A DNA stretch of 64,000 nt, taken from Clostridiaceae bacterium. Its GTDB lineage: Bacteria; Bacillota; Clostridia; Oscillospirales; Acutalibacteraceae. The notes below the pieces were generated by a model. That model saw only the letters and a program-made list of their open reading frames with translations. It was not told the origin of the DNA and searched no databases. The first letter of the stretch is position 1; each line of letters begins with the position of its first letter. Where the stretch lies: positions 22,712-86,711 of the forward strand of contig CAJGBV010000005.1 of assembly GCA_904501755.1 (NCBI GenBank). Reading direction: 5' to 3'. The position numbers and the translations under genes were made by a program. Of this stretch, positions 36,392-43,859 are shown one piece after another.

Positions 36392-36422
36392 TTTATCGAC
36401 TTATATTATAATTTATCGACTT
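36392..36422. promoter_or_regulatory. direct repeat TTTATCGACTT, candidate operator
   Basis: The 11-base word TTTATCGACTT occurs at 36392-36402 and again at 36412-36422, exactly 20 bases apart (two helical turns). It lies between the divergent lon and rpe promoters. It matches neither the CtsR heptad nor CIRCE. Confidence 0.45.
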
Positions 36423-36437
36423 TTGCCTCATTGTGCA

Positions 36438-36466
36438 TTGACATAGTTTAGAAAATGGTGTAAAAT
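36438..36466 (+). promoter_or_regulatory. rpe promoter
   Basis: TTGACA (36438-36443), 17 bases, TAAAAT (36461-36466). Confidence 0.75.
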
Positions 36467-36519
36467 ATTTCAGTACAACACGTTTTGGTACAACTATACA
36501 ATACAGTGCGGTGATTTGT

Positions 36520-37164
36520 TTGGTTAAAATTTCTCCTTCGGTGCTTACTGCTGATTTTCTTGAACTGAAAGATGATATAAAAAAACTTGAAGATGCTGGC
36601 GTGGATATGCTTCATCTTGATGTTATGGACGGTATTTTTGTGCCGAATATATCATTTGGTATTCCCGTAATTAATTCTATTAAAAAGCATACAAAGCTTT
36701 TATGTGATGTTCATCTGATGATAGACAGACCTCACCGTTATATTAATGATTTTGCAAAGGTTTCTGATTATCTCGGTTTTCATTATGAAGCAGGTTCAAA
36801 TTGTGAGCAGACTTTAAAGGAAATCAGAGAGTATGGCTGTAAATCCTGTCTTACTATAAAGCCTTGTACTCAGCCTGAAGAAATTTTTTCTCTGCTTAAA
36901 TACTGTGATATGGTATTGGTTATGTCTGTGGAGCCCGGTTTCGGAGGTCAGAAATTTATGCCTTCAGCACTCGACAAGCTTTCAAAGCTTAAAGCAGAAA
37001 TTACCCGTCAGGGACTCTCGGTGCTTCTTGAGGTTGACGGCGGTATAAATGCAGAAACAGCCCCTATGGCTGTTAAAGCTGGGGCTGATGTTTTGGTTGC
37101 CGGTAATTATATTTTCTCTGCTGATGATATGAACGAGCGTGTAAAACAAATCAAGGCTCTTTGA
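36520..37164 (+). CDS. rpe: ribulose-phosphate 3-epimerase
   Basis: A 214-residue TIM-barrel enzyme of the pentose phosphate pathway that interconverts ribulose and xylulose 5-phosphates. The start VKISPSVLTADF, HLDVMDGIFVPNISFG, HLMIDRP, MSVEPGFGGQKFM and LEVDGGIN carry the metal and phosphate ligands. I choose TTG at 36520 because it gives the standard N-terminus MVKISPS and lies 5 bases after GGTGA; a GTG at 36511 is the alternative. It is monocistronic, with its 3' end overlapping a leftward gene by 14 bases. Confidence 0.95.
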   Translation: MVKISPSVLTADFLELKDDIKKLEDAGVDMLHLDVMDGIFVPNISFGIPVINSIKKHTKLLCDVHLMIDRPHRYINDFAKVSDYLGFHYEAGSNCEQTLKEIREYGCKSCLTIKPCTQPEEIFSLLKYCDMVLVMSVEPGFGGQKFMPSALDKLSKLKAEITRQGLSVLLEVDGGINAETAPMAVKAGADVLVAGNYIFSADDMNERVKQIKAL

Positions 37165-37435
37165 TTTTAGAACCAATTATGGCTATTGCATCATTACAGA
37201 TAAGTTTGCCGTATTCTTCAAGTTGTCCTTTAAGGTAAAAGTTTACTTTTGGTGTAAAATTTTTTATAGGTATAGTTTTGAAGAGTTCTAAATAATATTT
37301 ATTGTTATATTTATACAGTTTATTGTTCTTTTCGGTTTTATTGTATAGTAAGGATATTATATCGAGTAAATCGTCTGTATTTTCTATTTCATAATATCTT
37401 TGATTAGCGGTTGCCTTTAGTTTTTTTATTTTCAT
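37151..37435 (-). CDS. MecA C-terminal-domain-like small protein
   Basis: A 94-residue protein that resembles only the C-terminal, ClpC-binding domain of the adaptor MecA: YYEIENTDDLLDIISLL, LYKYNNKYYLEL and LEEYGKLICNDA match the usual spacing, while the N-terminal substrate-binding domain and linker (over 100 residues) are missing. In MecA this domain docks on ClpC. The ATG at 37435 has GGAGG 6 bases upstream. Its 3' end overlaps the end of rpe by 14 bases. The identification is by eye and moderate; it could be an unrelated small protein. Confidence 0.5.
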   Translation of the reverse strand: MKIKKLKATANQRYYEIENTDDLLDIISLLYNKTEKNNKLYKYNNKYYLELFKTIPIKNFTPKVNFYLKGQLEEYGKLICNDAIAIIGSKIKEP

Positions 37436-37471
37436 TTTGTCCTCCATGCGATTTTATTTAGGAGATGTGTT

Positions 37472-38947
37472 ATGTCTTATTCAATGTTTAAAAGTGGCAC
37501 CGATATACGCGGTGTTGCAAGTGATGTTTTAGGAAACGAAGTTAATCTTACAAATGAAGCGGTAAATGATTTTGCCTGTGCTTTTGTGTGTTTTCTTACC
37601 GATAAATTAGGTATCTCTGCTGAGGAAATGAAAATTTCGGTAGGCCATGATTCCAGAATTTCGGCAAATCGTATCAGCTCTGTCGTTATAGATGCCCTTA
37701 TAAGCTCAGGTGTAAAGGTTGTTGATTGCGGTCTTTCGTCTACCCCTGCTATGTTTATGACTACCGTTATGCTTGACTGTACAGCGGCAATTCAGATTAC
37801 TGCAAGTCATCATCCTTCTGATCGTAACGGACTTAAGTTTTTCCTCAGAAGCGGAGGACTTGGCGGTAACGATATATCCGAAATACTATCATTAGCTGAC
37901 TCAAAAACAGTATATTTGTCTGATAAAAAGGGGAGCTGTGAAAAGTATAATTTTATGAATGATTATTCTGCAATGCTCAGAAAAATTATTTGTGATTCGG
38001 TTGGAAAAACCGAAGAAGAACTTCCTCTTAAAAATTATCATATCATTGTTGATGCCGGTAACGGTGCGGGCGGTTTTTATGCTCAAGATGTTCTTCATAA
38101 GCTTGGCGCCGATATAAGTGGAAGTCAGTTCTTAGAGCCTGACGGTATGTTCCCCAATCATATTCCTAACCCTGAAAACGAAAAGGCGATGAACAGTATT
38201 CAGGAGGCGGTAATCAATAGTAAGGCAGATTTGGGTATTATTTTTGATACCGATGTTGACAGAGCTGGCTGTGTAGACAGTAATGGTGTTGAAATTAACC
38301 GTAATCATCTTATCGCCCTTGCAAGTGCAATAGTTTGTCAGGAGAATCCCAAATCTACTATTGTAACAGATTCGGTAACCTCAGATGGTCTTAAAACCTT
38401 CATAGAGGAACATTTGGGCTGTAAGCATTATCGCTATAAAAGAGGATATAAAAACGTTATTGATATGGCTAAACAGCTTTGTGAACAAGGGATTAACTGT
38501 CCTCTTGCCATTGAAACCTCAGGACACGCTGCCTTAAAGGAGAATTATTTCCTTGATGACGGAGCGTATCTCGTTACAAAGATAGTTATCGAACTTGCAA
38601 AGGGAACCGACATTGATAAGCTTCTCCAGCCTCTTGCCGTACCTGCTGAATCTGTTGAGTACAGATTTAGTATCACTGAAGATAATTTCAAGGAATACGG
38701 TCAAACGGTTATTGATTCTCTTGAAAAATTTGTAGCAGACAAAAAGGAATGGAAGATAGCTGATGATAACAGAGAGGGAATACGTGTTTGTGTTGAGGAC
38801 GGATGGTTCTTGTTGCGACTTAGTGTTCACGACCCTGTTATGCCTATAAATATTGAAAGCAATGTTTCAGGCGGTGTAGAAAAAACCATTGCTGAACTGA
38901 GAGGATTTTTTGCTCAGTTTGATAAACTTAAAATAACCGCATTTTAA
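37472..38947 (+). CDS. phosphomannomutase/phosphoglucomutase
   Basis: A 491-residue alpha-D-phosphohexomutase, a second one in this window and from a different subfamily than the gene at 17042. It has the phosphoserine loop TASHHPSDRNGLKFF (about 109-123), metal loop FDTDVDRAGC, and sugar loop TSGHAALKENYFLDDGA. The final phosphate loop is VEDGWFLLRLSVHDPVMPIN instead of RPSGTEP, as in a known clade of PMM/PGM enzymes. It likely supplies hexose 1-phosphates for polysaccharides. GGAGATG lies before the ATG, and it ends at a strong terminator. Confidence 0.88.
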   Translation: MSYSMFKSGTDIRGVASDVLGNEVNLTNEAVNDFACAFVCFLTDKLGISAEEMKISVGHDSRISANRISSVVIDALISSGVKVVDCGLSSTPAMFMTTVMLDCTAAIQITASHHPSDRNGLKFFLRSGGLGGNDISEILSLADSKTVYLSDKKGSCEKYNFMNDYSAMLRKIICDSVGKTEEELPLKNYHIIVDAGNGAGGFYAQDVLHKLGADISGSQFLEPDGMFPNHIPNPENEKAMNSIQEAVINSKADLGIIFDTDVDRAGCVDSNGVEINRNHLIALASAIVCQENPKSTIVTDSVTSDGLKTFIEEHLGCKHYRYKRGYKNVIDMAKQLCEQGINCPLAIETSGHAALKENYFLDDGAYLVTKIVIELAKGTDIDKLLQPLAVPAESVEYRFSITEDNFKEYGQTVIDSLEKFVADKKEWKIADDNREGIRVCVEDGWFLLRLSVHDPVMPINIESNVSGGVEKTIAELRGFFAQFDKLKITAF

Positions 38948-38953
38948 TGTGTT

Positions 38954-38983
38954 AAACGCCCCTTTTGTAAGGGGCGTTTTTTT
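38954..38983. terminator. bidirectional terminator after phosphomannomutase
   Basis: An 11-bp stem (38954-38964 with 38969-38979), TTGT loop, seven T's, between converging genes. Confidence 0.85.
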
Positions 38984-39764
38984 AACAACATTCCTCTTTG
39001 CTGCAGGGAGGGAAAAAGTCGGAAGTGGGGAATTCTATTTTGCTGAATACATCACATGGGGTTACAGCAGAACAGTTTCCGTCACACTGCTTTTCGGGTA
39101 TACAGAAATCATACATAGGAACAAGCATTTGTACATTTCTGATAAGCTGTACAACGGTGAACAGACCTAATGTTACATAAATTGCATTTGTTCCGTTAGG
39201 TAGAGAAGTTCGTAGATTGCTGCCGATAACCTTGCAGACACAATCAGGTATACAGCATACATTGTCACATCTGTTGTCAACCTCGCATATTTTTGCTGAC
39301 AGTGAAACGGGAGATACTGTCTGAACAACGCATTTTGGTAGATTGTTTCTTGGATAAAGCTGTGTGTCTGAGCCGTTAACACTTGTTACGCTTGAGAATA
39401 TTTTTGCGTTTCCTTCGCCTCCGAAAAGTATAACCTTTTTGCTGAATACACATATACCTCTTACGTCGGTAGGCAAGGTGTTGTGTGAAGTGAATACATC
39501 CAGCTCAACAAGAAAATAAAAGGTAAGGTCGCAGGCATAGAACCCCTTGTTAAAATTCACTGGCTCTACATCTACATAAACATTAAGTACTTCTGAGTTT
39601 TTTAGTCTTACATTCACAGCATTTTGCACAAGTGCCTGATCATCGTCACATAAGTAACATCTTAAATCTTCAAGACAATCTCTGTCACAACAGGAATCGT
39701 AAACCCTGCCGGCATCAATGCAAACTGCTTCTCTGCAGTTTTCTAAAAAATTGTTTTCTGCCAT
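38982..39764 (-). CDS. cysteine-rich conserved clostridial protein of unknown function
   Basis: A 260-residue protein with 23 cysteines (about 9 percent), clustered at both ends (CREAVC, SCCDRDC, and the C-terminal CSKEECC) and in the middle (CDNVCCIPDCVCK). There is no signal peptide or membrane anchor. The central part is beta-strand-like (VNVYVDVEPV, YACDLTFYFLVELDVF). I recall similar unannotated proteins in spore-forming Clostridia. A spore-coat or metal-binding role is a guess from the Cys content. AGGAGG precedes the ATG. Confidence 0.7.
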   Translation of the reverse strand: MAENNFLENCREAVCIDAGRVYDSCCDRDCLEDLRCYLCDDDQALVQNAVNVRLKNSEVLNVYVDVEPVNFNKGFYACDLTFYFLVELDVFTSHNTLPTDVRGICVFSKKVILFGGEGNAKIFSSVTSVNGSDTQLYPRNNLPKCVVQTVSPVSLSAKICEVDNRCDNVCCIPDCVCKVIGSNLRTSLPNGTNAIYVTLGLFTVVQLIRNVQMLVPMYDFCIPEKQCDGNCSAVTPCDVFSKIEFPTSDFFPPCSKEECC

Positions 39765-39868
39765 TATGACTCCTCCTTAAAATAAATCAAGCCTTAGTCA
39801 AATTTTTTCTAAAACTCAATACATATTATGAATTTCGCTGAGTTTGTGCCACATTTTTTATTAATTTA

Positions 39869-39897
39869 TTGACAAAAACTGTTTTGGATATTATAAT
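39869..39897 (+). promoter_or_regulatory. folT promoter
   Basis: TTGACA (39869-39874), 17 bases, TATAAT (39892-39897): a perfect SigA promoter with start near 39904, upstream of the riboswitch. Confidence 0.85.
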
Positions 39898-39927
39898 TAA
39901 GAAAAATTTGAAGAGTAAAAATTCAGG

Positions 39928-40018
39928 CGTGAAGTGCTGATGGGACGGGGAGTTGCTCATCAGACGAAAATCTTTTTGATTGCGGTCTGAGTTTTGCATC
40001 CCGCTTCATTAGGCTAAA
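39928..40018 (+). promoter_or_regulatory. tetrahydrofolate (THF) riboswitch
   Basis: A structured leader of about 90 bases directly upstream of folT. TGAAG (39930-39934) pairs with CTTCA (40014-40018), and CTGATG... pairs with CATCAG. The segments GACGAA (39963-39968) and TTTTGCATCCCGC (40002-40014) match the THF riboswitch core as I know it. CCTTT at 40035-40039 can pair with AAAGG in the folT ribosome site (40049-40053), suggesting control of translation. Confidence 0.8.
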
Positions 40019-40062
40019 AAGTTTCTTCTTTCTGCCTTTTGTGCGTGGAAAGGAGTTTTTTT

Positions 40063-40623
40063 ATGCTAAAAAATAGAGATTTCTTATGTATTTCGAGTCT
40101 TAAAAACCTTAAAGTTGTTATTACCATTGCCTTGTTTTCGGCTATAAGTTTTGTTTTCGGAAAGTTTTTAGCCATACCTGTGGGCGATTATATGAGATTT
40201 AGTTTTGAAAATCTTCCCATTATCCTTTCAGGTATACTTTTTGGCCCTGTTTCAGGCTGTGTGACAGGAGTGGTAGCAGACATTGTGGGCTGCATTCTTC
40301 GTGGTTATGTTATTAATCCTATCCTTACTTTTGGTGCTGCTATTATCGGTTTTTGTAGCGGTGCGGTCTATCAGATGCCTATAAGATTTCCTAAAACCGT
40401 AAGGCTGATACTGACAGTATCTCTATCTCATCTAATCGGTTCGGTATTAATTAAATCCATAGGGCTTAGTATATGGTATTCAATGGACTTTTTATTTACG
40501 CTTGGATGGAGGAGTCTGAATTACCTTATTGTTGCTGTTGCGGAAATATTGGTTTTGTGTGTTATTTTAAAGAACGAAGGCTTTAAAAATCAGATAAAAA
40601 GGTTAGGTAATTATGAATTATAA
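40063..40623 (+). CDS. folT: folate ECF transporter S component FolT
   Basis: A 186-residue membrane protein with about five to six helices. It has the FolT pattern ALFSAISFVFGKF, GDYMRFSFENLPIILSG and GPVSGCVTGVVADIVG. As an S component it binds folate and works with a shared energising module (EcfA, EcfA', EcfT) encoded elsewhere. The ATG at 40063 is placed by GGAAAGGAG. A THF riboswitch upstream and folC downstream (11-base overlap) support the folate assignment. Confidence 0.9.
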   Translation: MLKNRDFLCISSLKNLKVVITIALFSAISFVFGKFLAIPVGDYMRFSFENLPIILSGILFGPVSGCVTGVVADIVGCILRGYVINPILTFGAAIIGFCSGAVYQMPIRFPKTVRLILTVSLSHLIGSVLIKSIGLSIWYSMDFLFTLGWRSLNYLIVAVAEILVLCVILKNEGFKNQIKRLGNYEL

Positions 40624-41911
40624 TGAAGCTCTTGAATATATACATTCGGTAAGTAATTTCTTTTGTAAACCCGGTCTTGAAAGAATTGCTCAGTTGTGTG
40701 AAAAGCTTGGTAATCCTCAGGATAAATTGAAATTTGTACATGTTGCGGGTACTAACGGTAAAGGTTCTTTTTGCTCAATGCTTGCATCTGTTTTAAATGA
40801 GGCAGGTTATAAAACCGGCCTTTATACTTCGCCTTATATTATTGATTTTTGTGAACGAATTTGTGTAAACGGAACAATGATTCCTCGTGATGAATTGGCA
40901 GAAATAACCGCTTATGTAAAGGATTTTGCAGATGAAATGCAGGACAAGCCTACCGAGTTTGAATTAATTACAGCTGTAGCCTTTGAGTATTTTTCCAGAG
41001 TAAAATGTGACATTGTTGTGCTTGAATGTGGTTTGGGCGGAAGATATGATGCTACCAATATAATAAAAAATTCTGTTTTGTCGGTAATAACAGGCATTTC
41101 TATTGACCATACCTCTTTTCTTGGAAGTACTATAACCGAAATAGCAGGCGAAAAAGCGGGTATTATTAAAAATGGTATTCCTTGTCTTTGGTGTGGCAAA
41201 GACGGTCAGGCTTACAGCGTTATTAAGGAAAATTGTAATAAGCTTAATTCTGTTCTTCATACTGTTGACCGAAGTAGTCTTGATGTGAAAAGCTATGATT
41301 TAAAGAAAACGGTTTTTGATTTTGACGGAATAAAGGATATTACTATATCCTTGCTTGGAACGTATCAACCGCATAATGCCGTAAATGTAATCTGTGCGGT
41401 AGATTTGCTAAATAACAATGGTTTTGCTATTTCACGGGAAGAATTGCTAAGAGGACTGTATAAAACGATATGGCCGGCTCGTTTTGAACTGTTGTGTGAC
41501 AATCCTGTAGTTATAGCGGATGGTGCTCATAACCCTGAAGGTATTGAAAATGCAGTGGTTAGTATAAAGAAATATTTCGGTGAAACAAAGATAAATATAG
41601 TTACAGGTGTGATGATGGATAAGGACTTTGAATATATCGCCGATGTTCTTATAAGTGTAGCAGAATGTGTTTACTGTATAACTCCCGACAATCCCCGTGC
41701 GCTTACTGCAAGTGAGTATAAATTAGTTTTCGATAAAAAGGGAATAAAGGCGATAGAATGTAAAAACGTTGAGGATGCTGTATTAAAGGCTATGGAAGAC
41801 AGTGCTCAAAAGGGGATACCTATGGTTGCACTTGGTTCTTTATATATGTATGGCGAAGTAGCTAAAGAAGTACAAAAATTTTCAAAAATGGCAAAAATTG
41901 TTGAAAATTGA
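40613..41911 (+). CDS. folC: folylpolyglutamate/dihydrofolate synthase
   Basis: A 432-residue Mur-ligase-like enzyme that adds glutamates to folates (and may also join dihydropteroate with glutamate), trapping them in the cell. P-loop GTNGKGSFCSML (about 43-54), the Mg loop LECGLGGRYDATN, SIDHTSFLG and EIAGEKAGIIK, and the C-terminal DGAHNPEG are present. Full length. It overlaps folT by 11 bases and so shares the THF riboswitch: uptake and retention of folate are controlled together. Confidence 0.95.
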   Translation: MNYNEALEYIHSVSNFFCKPGLERIAQLCEKLGNPQDKLKFVHVAGTNGKGSFCSMLASVLNEAGYKTGLYTSPYIIDFCERICVNGTMIPRDELAEITAYVKDFADEMQDKPTEFELITAVAFEYFSRVKCDIVVLECGLGGRYDATNIIKNSVLSVITGISIDHTSFLGSTITEIAGEKAGIIKNGIPCLWCGKDGQAYSVIKENCNKLNSVLHTVDRSSLDVKSYDLKKTVFDFDGIKDITISLLGTYQPHNAVNVICAVDLLNNNGFAISREELLRGLYKTIWPARFELLCDNPVVIADGAHNPEGIENAVVSIKKYFGETKINIVTGVMMDKDFEYIADVLISVAECVYCITPDNPRALTASEYKLVFDKKGIKAIECKNVEDAVLKAMEDSAQKGIPMVALGSLYMYGEVAKEVQKFSKMAKIVEN

Positions 41912-41963
41912 TGTATTTTATACTCAAATTTTAAAAAATATGTTTAATTTATTATAATTTTAC

Positions 41964-41992
41964 TTGACATTATTAAAAGTTTGTTGTATTAT
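41964..41992 (+). promoter_or_regulatory. promoter for the SigH-like gene
   Basis: TTGACA, 17 bases, TATTAT, about 36 bases before the start codon. Confidence 0.65.
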
Positions 41993-42027
41993 CTAATAGT
42001 GAATAGTTAGGGTTATTGGTGTATTTG

Positions 42028-42597
42028 ATGAATGTTGGTATTGATGTGCTTGAAATAGATGAGAATGAAATTATTCGCAAAATTAAAAACGGAGATACCG
42101 ATTGTTTTCAGTTATTAACCAAACAATACTTACCCATTATTAATTACTATATTTCGGTTTTAAATTGCTCGGATAATGACAGAGAGGATTTAACTCAGGA
42201 GGCGCTCATGGCACTCTACAGTGCTGTAAGGGTTTATGATTATTCCTCTGCTTCATTTTCAACCTTTGCTTCTGTTTGTATTAAGCGTAGTATAATTTCT
42301 TCGTTAAGGCGGTTTTCGGGCAAGAGGAACATTCCTCAGTCGCTTATCACTTCCTTAGATGAAAATATTGTTGATGATGAACAAAATCCTGAAATTAAGG
42401 TTATCGATAAAGAATCCTATATTCATTTTTCCGATAAGATTAAGCTTACTCTTTCTTCCTTTGAATACAGTGTTTTAATCGCTTATCTTCGTTACGGCAG
42501 TTATACTGATGTTGCTGATATTCTGAGCGTTTCGGTTAAGGATGTAAATAATGCACTTCATAGGGCAAGGAAGAAAATTCGCAAAATCAACAGGTAA
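42028..42597 (+). CDS. sigma-70 family factor, SigH-like
   Basis: A 189-residue RNA polymerase sigma factor with region 2 (REDLTQEALMALYSAVRVYD, split as REDLTQEALMALYS and AVRVYD) and a region 4 helix-turn-helix near the C-terminus (YTDVADILSVSVKDVNNAL). The spacing, KRNIPQSLITSLDE and closing LHRARKKIRK resemble Spo0H/SigH, which directs early sporulation and transition-state genes. The start is either ATG 42028 (GGTG upstream) or GTG 42019 (AGGG upstream). A role in sporulation is inferred from similarity and from spoIIGA-sigE nearby. Confidence 0.78.
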   Translation: MNVGIDVLEIDENEIIRKIKNGDTDCFQLLTKQYLPIINYYISVLNCSDNDREDLTQEALMALYSAVRVYDYSSASFSTFASVCIKRSIISSLRRFSGKRNIPQSLITSLDENIVDDEQNPEIKVIDKESYIHFSDKIKLTLSSFEYSVLIAYLRYGSYTDVADILSVSVKDVNNALHRARKKIRKINR

Positions 42598-42612
42598 TAC
42601 CTGTGATTATAT

Positions 42613-42680
42613 ATGCCCATGTAGCTCAATTTTAAGAGCGTTGTTTTCAAAGATGTCGGTGGAACTCCGACCGGGGCTAA
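42613..42680 (+). other. tRNA-like leader upstream of the zinc-ribbon gene
   Basis: The sequence has a D-arm-like GTAGCTC...GAGCG (42621-42640), an anticodon-like loop TTTTCAAA and a T-arm-like GTCGG-TGGAACT-CCGAC (42655-42671). The acceptor ends (GCCC at 42614 and GGGC at 42674-42677) pair for only about four bases, and the loop lacks TTC. It is not a functional tRNA as written. It could be a degenerate tRNA or a structured mRNA leader. Confidence 0.35.
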
Positions 42681-42705
42681 AAACCAAACAAGTGAGGTAC
42701 AAAAA

Positions 42706-42993
42706 ATGTTCGAAGACAAGACTTTAGTTTGCAAGGACTGCGGAGAAGAATTCGTATTCACTGCAAGAGAACAGGAATTCTATGAGTCCAAAGGATTTGC
42801 AAATGAGCCGCTGCGTTGCAAACCCTGCCGTGACAAACGTAAAAACGCTGGCAGAGCACCACGCGAAATGTTTGAGACTACCTGCAGTGCTTGTGGTAAC
42901 CCCGCAAAGGTTCCTTTCCAGCCGCGTGACGACCGTCCTGTATACTGCAGCGAATGTTTCGCAAAGATGAAAGAAGAAAATTCTGCTGAATAA
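42706..42993 (+). CDS. zinc-ribbon protein
   Basis: A 95-residue protein with two four-Cys zinc-ribbon halves: CKDCGEEF ... CKPCRDKR in the first and CSACGNPA ... CSECFAK in the second. Between them is a short basic linker (KNAGRAPREMFE). Such small double-ribbon proteins are common and abundant in Clostridia; their function is not known, and RNA or nucleoprotein binding is likely. The leader upstream contains a tRNA-like fold. GTGAGGT lies about 8 bases before the ATG. A terminator follows. Confidence 0.82.
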   Translation: MFEDKTLVCKDCGEEFVFTAREQEFYESKGFANEPLRCKPCRDKRKNAGRAPREMFETTCSACGNPAKVPFQPRDDRPVYCSECFAKMKEENSAE

Positions 42994-43011
42994 TATATCT
43001 TAGTATATATT

Positions 43012-43041
43012 GCCGTCCATATTTGATGGACGGCTTTCTTT
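43012..43041 (+). terminator. terminator of the zinc-ribbon gene
   Basis: A 9-bp stem GCCGTCCAT (43012-43020) with 43026-43034, five-base loop, T-rich tail. Confidence 0.8.
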
Positions 43042-43171
43042 AGCTTAGAAATATGGGTATTTATAAAATTCTTTTTAATTATTCATATTTTATTAATAGA
43101 AATATTGTATTCTATGATTATAATACTTATGGTAAGCATTACTATTCTTTTTAAAGAGTGGAGGAGTATTT

Positions 43172-43858
43172 ATGGATAAACTTAAAATAATGATTGTTGA
43201 TGATGACGAAAATATATGTGAACTTTTGCGCCTTTATCTTGAAAAGGACGGATTTGAAACGTTAACCGTAAACAATGGATTAAAAGCTGTAGAAGCTGAA
43301 GGTAGGTTTTTGCCTGACCTTATCCTCCTTGATATAATGCTTCCCGGTATAGACGGATGGCAGGTTTGCAGAGAAATAAGAAAGAGTTCCGATGTGCCTA
43401 TAATTATGCTTACTGCAAAAGGCGAAACCTTTGACAAAATATTGGGTCTTGAGCTTGGTGCTGATGACTATGTGTCCAAGCCTTTTGATGCAAAGGAGGT
43501 TATAGCACGTATTAAGGCCGTGCTCAGAAGAAGCAATATTTCCGATAATAAGGATGTTAAAGAGGTTCGTTTTGAAAATCTTATTATAAATCTTACAAAT
43601 TATGAACTTGTTGTTAACGGTCAGCAGGTAGACACGCCGCCAAAGGAGCTTGAACTTATCTATCATCTTGCCAGTAATCCTAACCGCGTATATACACGCG
43701 ACCAACTTCTTGATGAAGTATGGGGGTTTGATTATTACGGCGATTCGAGAACAGTTGATGTCCATGTTAAGCGACTCAGGGAAAAGTTAGAGGGTGTTTC
43801 TGAACGATGGGTATTAAAGACTGTCTGGGGCGTAGGTTATAAATTTGAGGTAAAATGA
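43172..43858 (+). CDS. OmpR/PhoB-family response regulator
   Basis: A 228-residue two-component regulator. The receiver domain (1-~120) has acidic residues DDD at 10-12, phospho-acceptor Asp54 in LILLDIMLPG, and the conserved Thr (MLTAKG) and Lys (VSKPF). The C-terminal winged helix (about 132-228) ends with DSRTVDVHVKRLREKL and VWGVGYKF. GGAGG precedes the ATG. It is followed after one base by its kinase and then by an HtrA protease, suggesting an envelope-stress response. Confidence 0.94.
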   Translation: MDKLKIMIVDDDENICELLRLYLEKDGFETLTVNNGLKAVEAEGRFLPDLILLDIMLPGIDGWQVCREIRKSSDVPIIMLTAKGETFDKILGLELGADDYVSKPFDAKEVIARIKAVLRRSNISDNKDVKEVRFENLIINLTNYELVVNGQQVDTPPKELELIYHLASNPNRVYTRDQLLDEVWGFDYYGDSRTVDVHVKRLREKLEGVSERWVLKTVWGVGYKFEVK

Positions 43859-43859
43859 C

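Noticed and set aside
42613..42680. A functional tRNA with anticodon TCA (opal suppressor or Sec)
   Set aside because: The acceptor stem does not pair beyond four bases, the T loop lacks TTC, and there is no CCA; it also lacks the long variable arm and extended acceptor of tRNA-Sec.
43280..43765. A 161-residue leftward frame
   Set aside because: It is antisense to the response-regulator gene, whose codons and motifs are clear.
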